A DNA stretch of 64,000 bases from Owenia fusiformis. Its lineage: Eukaryota > Annelida > Polychaeta > Sabellida > Oweniidae. Under the pieces are notes generated by a model that worked only from the letters and a program-made list of their open reading frames with translations, was not told the DNA's origin and did not search any database. The position numbers and the translations under genes are program-made. The DNA lies in assembly GCA_903813345.2 (NCBI GenBank), contig CAIIXF020000008.1, forward strand, positions 24,786,822-24,850,821, in the 5' to 3' direction. Below are positions 56,780 through 64,000 of the stretch, one piece after another (the stretch's first letter is position 1; each line of letters opens with the position of its first letter).

Positions 56780-57632
56780 ATTTGAATAACACCAAGAATA
56801 CAGAGGAATCACAGAGGTCTATAAGAACCATACGTTTAAAGCACAACCAATGCATTCCAGATTATCACTATAAAAGCTACCAAGGAAGTATTAAACCACA
56901 ACCAAGGCATACTATGTAATTGCTAAGGCTATTTCATGAACCAATGTGGGTTATCAAAGCACAACCTAGCATACAGAGGAATCCCAAAGGTCTATTAGGA
57001 CCATATGCAAAACCAGGGCATACTACTAGACTTGATGAACCAATAAGGGTTATTAAAGCACAACCAGGGAATGCAATCTTATCACTAAGGCCATTACTAA
57101 AGCTATTAAGGAACCAATCAGGATTACTTTAAAACAACACCAAGCACAGGGTTCTCACCGGGAAATTTTTAGACCCTGGATTTTTAGCGGTAATGTTGTG
57201 ACTACTTTTTTCGCGGTATCGCGACTACTTCTCCCCCATGTGAGATCAATATCAGTATACTTTTCAACATACTTCTTCAGATTATATATATATTTTAATC
57301 CCAATTAATTATTTCTAAAAGGTTTCTGACTTCCTATTCCTTGTTTGTATGAATTTTCTCGAGAGTTTTACTGCAAATAATGTGACAAAAACGTAAAATT
57401 AGACTTCGGAAAAAACACTTTAGAGTCCGGAAAAGCTATTAGACTCTGGAGTCTAAAAGCCTAGTGAGAACCCTGAAGCATTCTAGGTAGTCCCCGAGGG
57501 CTATTAAGGAATCAATAGGGGTTATTAAAGCACAACCAGGGCATACTGGTTATCACTAATGCTAATAAGGAACGAAAGGGGGCTATTAAAGCAACTCCAT
57601 GGCATTCTAGGGGATCACCAAAGGCTATAGAA
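56780..57632. repeat. Degenerate tandem array with AAAGCACAACCAGG units
   Basis: Recurrent blocks such as TTATTAAAGCACAACC, GGCATACTA, TATCACTAAGGC and AAGGAACCAAT repeat every 60-100 bp with much drift. The array is interrupted by the element at 57147-57475. No coding evidence. Confidence 0.6.
57147..57475. mobile_element. Short CAGGGTTCTCAC-ended element
   Basis: Starts CAGGGTTCTCACCGGG and ends CTAGTGAGAACCCTG. It is flanked by the 5-bp duplication AAGCA (57142-57146 and 57476-57480). It sits inside the degenerate array at 56.8-57.6 kb. Non-coding. Confidence 0.8.
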
Positions 57633-59244
57633 GGGTTACCTGTATTTTACCGGCGGGCAAGCACCCAGGCGGGCGCTTTTATTTTTTTTCATAGGGGTGC
57701 CGGGCAGGATCAAAAACACATTCCAAAATTAATTTATGGACTATCTTTGGGATTATGTTGTCATAACAAAAAAAGCTAACATACTTGGGCCTTAGGCCTA
57801 CCCGAATAAAAAGTATCCAAATTGTCCTTGAAAATAAGAAATCAAGTTTACTGCATTATCTTGTTGGACCTATCTTGTTGTTGTCGTCTTCCAGTCAGGT
57901 CAAGGTTTCACTGTACGTATCACTCGACCATATACAAATTCATGTAGCCTTCTCATATAAATAGCCGTTCAAATCCAGTGTTTGTTTAGACTACACCATA
58001 GCGTGTAATGATTCTATAGTATGTCATTGATGCGGTTTTATAGCTGGTTTTCTAATACATATTTTAAACGAGCTCGTTTCCTAAGATTTTTGGCGCTAAA
58101 TCATGCATGACATACATCATCGTGTTCAGCAAGAATTCAACTGTGCATTGAAATCAAAATTGACAGCATAGTGTTCAATAGACTCGAGTAAAATGGTTCC
58201 CGTTGACCCAACGTCAAATTTCAAAAACTCCCGTTCTAAACCCGAAATTCTGAAGCTGAAAGAGTATCTGAAGTAGACTAAGCGCGCATAAAACTATGAG
58301 CGCTCGATACATTCCTTTGTTAATTTTTGTACTTTGCGTTCACGGTTACGTTGTGAAAAACATCGTTAGCTTAACCTCTCCAATGACTATATTTCTGCGT
58401 TCCCCTATACATAACCTTCATCTTGACACTATATTTAACATAGGGTTTGCGTCTCGATTTTTATGTATCACTACGCCAACATAGGGACTCATTTTCAGGT
58501 AAAATCCCTGCTTCACCGATGAAAATTAACGAATAAAGTAGTTCCAGTTTACGGGACTATATTCTTGCGATTTTTTCTTAAAATGGCACATTTAGAAAGT
58601 ACTTGGCCTCAGCTTTACATACATACCTCAAATGGCCACATTGCATACACTTAAACCTACTATACATACCATTGAAGTTGTCATGGCTTCGTTTTTAAAG
58701 TATTAAAAAACACTTCCTTACCCGGAAGTGGTATTTACCGGAATGACACCTCAAGGACACTGGATTTTTAACTTCCGCCCAAGATTTTAATAACACTAAA
58801 TTTAGGAACTTTCCAAACAGTTTCGGCCTTTTAAATCCTGTGTAATATTTTGCAATATTGTTCAGTTTACTTATGCCATGCTCAGTTTGTCCCAATTTTC
58901 TCTAAATTTAATGTTCTCAGTGGTCAAGCAGGTGACCTCACTTGACCCTGACGTCACCGATGATCACTGTTGACCAATCAGCACGCAGTAGACCAGACGT
59001 ACATCGCTATCGCTCTCGTTTTATTGAACAGATTCCAATTTGCTGCTACAATATTGCGTATACCACCAAGTACCAACCACCATACTGCAATTGTGGTTAG
59101 CAATATAGTTACACGACGACAGAATCCCAAAGATAATCATGCAATAGAATAATTTTGGAATGTGTTTTTGATCGTACCACCCCTATGAAAAAAATAAAAG
59201 CGCCCGCCTGCCTCGCCTGCTCGCCTGTAAAATGCAGGTAACCC
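57633..59244. mobile_element. GGGTTACCTG-ended inverted-repeat element with GC-rich arms
   Basis: Starts GGGTTACCTGTATTTTACC and ends TAAAATGCAGGTAACCC. The flanks are the 7-bp direct repeat TATAGAA (57626-57632 and 59245-59251). Imperfect arms of about 90 bp include a GC-rich block (GGCGGGCGCTTTTATTTTTT and its inverse) that stands out in AT-rich DNA. The central 1.4 kb has no recognised gene. The open frame at 58296-58484 has no family resemblance. Confidence 0.7.
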
Positions 59245-59448
59245 TATAGAAGAGCTAATAGACTAGATGCGAGTAGAAATGGTATTGATTTACGTCATTA
59301 AATATCTAAAATTCAGTTAAAGTGATGTCATATTTGAAATCTACAGGTAAAAATACATCTAAAAATATGGTTTCGAAAATTGTTTATCAACTTTGAAAAT
59401 TCAATCTTTTTTGAAAATGTGACTTCTAGTTCGGGTTGATTCCCCATT

Positions 59449-59981
59449 CACGGTGTATAACCCAAACGCTCCCTAATAATCTGAAAATGATATCAAAACA
59501 AAATGGTAAGAGTGTTTCTAAAATTGTGGTCTAAATCGACGGAGCGTTTCGAGGAAAACAAACATTTCTCGAGAACAAGTAATGGATTTGGACTGGGATT
59601 TTAGGAAATGAGAATATACAAATTTGTGATCTACTACTTAAACAGAATGATTAACGTTTTCATAGAAATACTAGTTTAATTCGTAATTTGTGGTCAAATC
59701 GTCATCTTCAGATTCGTTCGATCCACACTACGGAGCTTTGATCAAGCAAATAACAGTTTACCACCAGAAGTTGAATAAATAAGATCTTTGCTCACGGTAT
59801 TGTTCATCGAATGGTACATAATATTTCACCATGACATATGATATGTAAGAGAAACGAGAGAAACAATACTTACGGTCATAGTAGAATCTTCATTAGCCGC
59901 CATTTTATTTTGCTCCAGAGCGTTTCTGCGTAAATGTAACGCTCCGTCGTGCATGTAGGAGCGTTTGGGTTATACACCGTG
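59449..59981. mobile_element. CACGGTG-ended non-autonomous element, short copy (Transib/RAG-like signature)
   Basis: Termini CACGGTGTATAACCCAAACG and its inverse, flanked by the 5-bp duplication CCATT (59444-59448 and 59982-59986). The left TIR is cut after GCTCC and joined to sequence matching 53270 onward of the copy at 52.5 kb. This copy is therefore an internal-deletion derivative of that type. No coding capacity. Family knowledge: Transib and RAG-like transposons start CAC and make 5-bp target duplications. Confidence 0.8.
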
Positions 59982-60261
59982 CCATTGACCCCATATTAAA
60001 AAATCACAAAAAGTGAAATATCTTTTCTTGTATTGGACATATAACATTTTCTTTTACTGGACATACTAAAATATGCATAACTATTCGATACATAAGGGCT
60101 ATATGAAAATTGAACCACTAAAACAGATGTAATTTAAGTTAAAGGGAACTTTCTATTATACCCGCCATGCTATCTGACCCGAGCAAGCCACCTGGTGGTG
60201 AAACTGGTAACTACCTACTCGCATTTGTGTTATTGGAGCAGTCTATTTATCATTTTTTGTA

Positions 60262-60470
60262 TTTATCGGCAGAACGAAGATATTTTCGTTTTTGATAGCA
60301 ATATTTGTGTGTAATATTTAACATATTTCAACCGTCAAATTCCTCCATTCAGTTCCCAGCATGCACCAGTCATAAGGGGAATCCCTGGGGAATTCCCCTT
60401 CCGACATTTTGAAAATTGCTGACATATTTCCGATGTAAAAACTAGAATCTCTTCGTTCTGCCGATAAACC
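60262..60470. repeat. Inverted-repeat segment with TTTATCGGCAGAACGAAGA ends
   Basis: TTTATCGGCAGAACGAAGA near 60262 is repeated inverted as TCTTCGTTCTGCCGATAAA ending near 60469. A second hairpin inside (AAGGGGAAT...ATTCCCCTT) lies near 60376-60402. Likely a short foldback transposon; no target duplication was identified. Confidence 0.6.
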
Positions 60471-60540
60471 CATACAATTAGTGATCTAACAACATAAAAA
60501 GAATTCTAAAATACTCTGGAATGTATCGAGGTAGGTCATT

Positions 60541-61368
60541 TAATAGTGCAATGCGTAGTTCATTTTCCGACATTGTAGAAAGACAGGCTTACCAATGAAT
60601 CGGGCGTACGACAACAACCTTAAGGGGTCGTAGGATGCGATAAGCATAATTATACATATTCAGGAATATTTTTAAGCTCGAATCCTGAATAACACGAAGG
60701 TTGCGGAATTTAACCTAAGTACCCACTTTAAAATAGGGGGCATTTTAAGGGTTAAGCTTGAATCCTGAATAACACAAAATAGTTACGAAAGTTAACTTAA
60801 GTACCCCCTTTAAAATAGGGGGCGTTTTAAGGAGTTATTTATCTATTTCTCCATAAATTATGATTCTCACAGATTGGAAAAATTTTAATGCATAATTTAA
60901 TGTACCATTGATCAATTTAAGCTAATTGAGATGTCTTTATTGTTTCAGTCATGAAAATAATAATTAGTTTTAAATTTGGTGGTAAATTGTAGGGGGCGCC
61001 ACCTATAGGACCAATTTTCACATCCGTTGCCAAGGCTAGGACAGAGAACCGAAGCTCAAAATAAGCCCAAGACCTTGCTCTACATGAATCCATTGAGAAA
61101 CTTAGGGGACTTTATTTTCTAAAATTTGACCTACATAGAATGATGTATGTGGGCCAACTCCCAATATATCATACATTTATGTCATCTCCTTATTGATTCA
61201 CAAAAACCTGAAATTATGCATTGAAATAAGCCACATAGATTCAACCAATAAACGAATAGCACTGAGAACGTTCCCTTATTTTATGCTATTCCAGAAATCA
61301 ACAAATGTTAAGATTTTCACAATTTACTTTATTTCAGTACAAACATCTATAAGTCTACGTTGCTTGGC
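60541..61368. other. Intergenic or upstream DNA before DPP3 element
   Basis: Holds a two-copy 80-bp tandem duplication at 60672-60832 (listed separately). The rest is AT-rich with no gene recognised. Confidence 0.5.
60672..60832. repeat. Two-copy 80-bp tandem duplication
   Basis: The segment TTAAGCTCGAATCCTGAAT at 60672 recurs at 60752 with few changes. Both copies end in AAAATAGGGGGC(A/G)TTTTAAGG. Confidence 0.8.
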
Positions 61369-61373
61369 AAGTC

Positions 61374-63384
61374 CAGGCCCGTCAGATGGGGGGGGTGCGA
61401 TGGGTGCGACCGCACCCCCCTTTGACACCCCCCAAAAAAAATTTAAAAATTAAAAAAAAAATTTTGAAAAATATTTTTTTTGTAATTATTTTTCATCATC
61501 TCATACACTTTTAGAGTGCCCAGAAAGCATCAAATAGCATCTTAAAATTGTAAAATTTTCTAGAGGGAGTGGGTCACCCCTCACATCCCCTCAATACAAT
61601 GGAAACGTTCTGAATTTATTTTATGTATTGTCTCAGACACTTTTAAAGTGCCCAAGTGCCAAGACTTCATAACATAGCTCCTTGATATAGTCAATGTTTC
61701 TGGTGGGGGACAAACACTTGCTCCCCTTCGGGATCCCCACCCCACCTCCCCCTCTGGCACCCTCGGCCCTCGCCCCCTGGACACCCCTCCAAAAAAATTG
61801 AAAAAAATTGTGATTTTCTCAGATTTTTAATTGACTCATACACTTTGAAAGTGCCGAGAGAGCACTAAATAGCGTTTTAAAATTGTAAAACTTTCTAGGG
61901 GGAGTCGGCCACCCCTCACACCCAAAGCAAAATTGAAAAGTTCTGAATTTATTTTATGCATCATCTCAGACACATGTAAAGTGCCCAGACATCATCAAAT
62001 AGCACCTTGATATAGTCAATGATTCTGGGAGACTAACACTTACTCGCCCTCTTGCATCCCCACCCCACCTCCCCCTCTGGCACCCCCTCCCCCTTTGACA
62101 ACCCCCAAAATATTGTGATTTTTTCAAATTTTTTATTGAGTTATATTCAGAAAGCACCAAATAGCATCTTAAAATTGTAAAATTTTCCAGGGAAGTAGGC
62201 CACCCCTCACATCCCCCACAAAAAATTCTGAATTTATTTCATGCATTGTCTCAGACACTTTTAAAGTGCCCAGACTTCATCAAATAGCATCTTGATATGG
62301 TCAATGTTTCTGGGGACAGATATTGGGGAAAAACATTTGCTGGCCCTCTGGCACCCTAATCTCACCTCCCCCTCTGGCATCCCCCTTTGACACCCCTAAA
62401 AATTGAAAAAATGTAATTGTTTTTAAATTTTTTTTTTCGATTGACTCATACACTTTAAAAGTGCCCAGAAGCACCAAATATCATCTTAAAATTGTAAAAT
62501 TTTCTAGGAGAGTTGACCACCCCTCACATCCCCCACAAAACAATTGAAAAAATTCTGAATTTCATGTACTGTCTCAGACATTTTTAAAGTGCCCAGACAT
62601 CATCAAATGGCACCTTGATATGGTCACTGTTTCTTGGGAACAACCCCTTAATGCTCCCCCTCTGACACTCCACCCCACTTCACCCTTTCATTCTCTTTGA
62701 CATCCCCAAAAAGAATTTGAAATTTTTTTTATCGACGACTCATTCACTTTAAAAGTGCCCAGAAAGCACCAAATGGCATCTCAAAAGTGTAAAATTTTCT
62801 AAGGGGAGTGGGTCACTCCTCACAAGTTTGGAAGTTGCATTTGTTAATTTTAAACGCTTTAAAGTGCCTAGAAGTCACCAAGTGACATAATGAAATCATA
62901 AAAACATAAAAATTTCTGGCAGCCAACCCCAAAAACAAAAGCATTCATTTACTCAAACACATTAAAAGTGCTCAGAATTAACCAGACAGCATCTTGAATT
63001 TGTAAAATTTTCCTTGCTGCCCCCCTAAGAATAAAATGATTGAAAAAAATTTGAATTTCTTATAAATAGATTCTGTTTCAATTAAAACACCTTGAAAGGA
63101 TCCAGAAATCACTGAATGTGATCTTGAACTGGTAAAAGTTCTCGGGCATTTATGCCCTTCTAGTACACCCTCCCCCTATTCCAGTATTTCTCCAAATTGC
63201 TCATACAATATTTAGTCTAAAAACAATACGAAAACAATAAAATACTACAAAATATAGGGAGTAACTGACCCCCCCCCCCCCCTTTGACTTACGCAATTTT
63301 ATTTACGCGGCAAAAAATTGACAATTTTATTTTCTCTTTAGTTAAAACCGCACCCCCCTTGGAGAAAAGTGTCTTACGGGCCTG
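61374..63384. mobile_element. 2-kb CAG-ended inverted-repeat element with internal tandem repeats
   Basis: Begins CAGGCCCGTCAGATGG and ends CTTACGGGCCTG. It is flanked by the 5-bp direct repeat AAGTC (61369-61373 and 63385-63389). The ends match the CAGGCCCGTAGCC family seen at 4.5 and 41.6 kb. The interior is four to five diverged units of about 300-330 bp. Each unit holds two related half-units built around CACTTTTAAAGTGCCC (near 61507, 61639, 61839, 61970, 62258, 62450, 62579, 62746, 62866). C-rich stretches such as CCACCCCACCTCCCCCTC separate them. There is no coding sequence; short open frames here are shadows. It ends 43 bp before the DPP3 start codon. Confidence 0.8.
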
Positions 63385-63427
63385 AAGTCTATCACAACCA
63401 AGTAGACTCCCATCAATTCGCCCTAAG

Positions 63428-63577
63428 ATGTCCGACCAGTATGTGCTTCAGCCAAATACAGGCATAGTTTTGTTGGGGTGTAAGACAGCATTTGATGGTT
63501 TGACAAACAAAGAGAAACTCTATGCACACTACCTGTCTCAAGCAGCCTGGTATGGAGGCCTCATTGTTCTGGTGCAA
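63428..63577 (+). CDS. DPP3: Dipeptidyl peptidase 3, first coding exon (partial gene)
   Basis: Fifty codons from an ATG match the N terminus of dipeptidyl peptidase III, a zinc metallopeptidase of family M49 that removes dipeptides from the N terminus of short peptides, mainly in the cytosol. Seen directly: a start MSDQYVLQ followed by an LYAHYLSQAAWYGGL block. Family knowledge: animal DPP3 proteins start with a short M-x-D-x-QY segment, then a Cys-x-x-AF and an LYA-HLS-A-WYGGL block. The start has A at -3 and sits where family members start. The open frame runs to a stop at 63613, but homology ends at GTGCAA|gtaagc, so I place a phase-0 splice donor at 63578. The zinc site (HELLGH-type motif) lies in later exons outside the window. 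An upstream 5'UTR exon or intron cannot be excluded, because no promoter motif is evident and a transposon ends 43 bp before the ATG. Confidence 0.88.
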
Positions 63578-64000
63578 GTAAGCCTAAATATAATACCATT
63601 TCTAGAATACTAGTATTCCGATTGGTTAAACCTTAACCTTTCTCTAGAAAGCAATATACTGATGTGTATAGTCAAAAAACAAAAAAAGTTTTGCTTGGAT
63701 TTGAACCAATTTATTAGTAAAGTGACATTCTAAATTTAGAAAGATTATTAGACTGGTGAACTTTTGAGAAAATTGCAAGCAATAGAAGGAACAATCTTCA
63801 TAATGGCACATTTATCACAAGTTTTTAAACACAGTTATTCCCCCATTTGTTCATCATTGTATATTCTCTCATTATAGCTCATTAAAATCTCACTTGAGAA
63901 ATTGGAAAATGCACTACAAAATGTACAAAAAGTATAAAAAATTTCTATTTGCAAGAGGGTATCAGGTGTGTGATAAGTGTAAGTCATAGTAATATTATCT
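63578..64000 (+). other. DPP3: First intron of DPP3 (partial)
   Basis: Starts with the donor GTAAGC and continues AT-rich to the window end. No second exon is seen. No repeat family from elsewhere in the window was recognised here. Confidence 0.6.

Noticed and set aside
1-64000. CRISPR array, prokaryotic operon or phage content
   Set aside because: Tandem repeats have no spacer structure, and the coding signals are intron-split animal exons.

Overview
The window is AT-rich animal DNA with introns, many transposons and very little coding sequence. There are no operons, ribosome-binding sites or prokaryotic gene clusters. The repeat style points to a marine invertebrate, perhaps an echinoderm or hemichordate: miniature elements ending in CAGGCCCGTAGCC, satellites carrying AAAATGGCGGCC, runs of GGAC and CTTC, and Tc1/mariner, hAT-like and LINE remnants. 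That placement is an inference; nothing seen fixes the phylum.

Only two host coding exons are supported. One is the first coding exon of dipeptidyl peptidase 3 (plus strand, 63428-63577), which runs off the right edge. The other is an internal exon on the minus strand near 29.4-29.6 kb that resembles the region before the first PHD finger of the KDM4/JMJD2 histone demethylases. The two genes are independent and no functional link between them is implied.

Layout. 1-9.2 kb: unannotated AT-rich DNA with a GGGTACC-rich foldback (3.2-3.7 kb) and small inverted-repeat elements (4.5, 8.3 kb). 9.2-10.8 kb: a 26-copy, 59-bp minisatellite. 12.8-14.5 kb: a Tc1-like element with perfect 27-bp termini and a decayed transposase. 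15.6-18.0 kb: a ~135-bp satellite and (GGAC)n-tailed repeats. 18.1-19.7 kb: degenerate tetranucleotide DNA with a poly-G-bearing element. 19.9-21.0 kb: an AAAGCG foldback. 22.8-23.7 kb: an inverted-repeat element full of short internal repeats. 25.9-27.8 kb: an AAGGTCA-rich tandem element. 28.0-29.2 kb: two LINE fragments. 29.4-29.6 kb: the KDM4-like exon. 30.2-33.0 kb: four short inverted-repeat transposons. 37.5-39.1 kb: a mariner-like element with a nested Harbinger-like one. 39.8-40.7 kb: a CACGGG-ended element. 41.6-43.3 kb: a CAG-ended element holding a 20-bp minisatellite and a nested element with no target duplication. 43.7-45.1 kb: a LINE split by another insertion. 45.2-47.0 kb: a 1.33-kb direct repeat. 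47.0-49.0 kb: nested elements. 49.2-50.8 kb: a long palindrome inside another transposon. 51.0-56.8 kb: foldbacks, a CACGGTG-ended element and a 5'-truncated LINE. 56.8-59.2 kb: a degenerate array and a GC-ended element. 59.4-60.0 kb: a second CACGGTG-ended element. 61.4-63.4 kb: a 2-kb CAG-ended element ending 43 bp before the DPP3 start codon.

The most notable signals are: (i) two non-autonomous elements with CACGGTG termini and 5-bp target duplications, the signature of the Transib/RAG-like group; (ii) an element sitting exactly between AAA and TTT without target duplication, like the Spy group; (iii) a group of CAG...CTG-ended elements with 5- or 6-bp duplications that accumulate internal tandem repeats and homopolymers; (iv) a nested palindromic insertion whose two target duplications can both be read. 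All alignments were made by eye.
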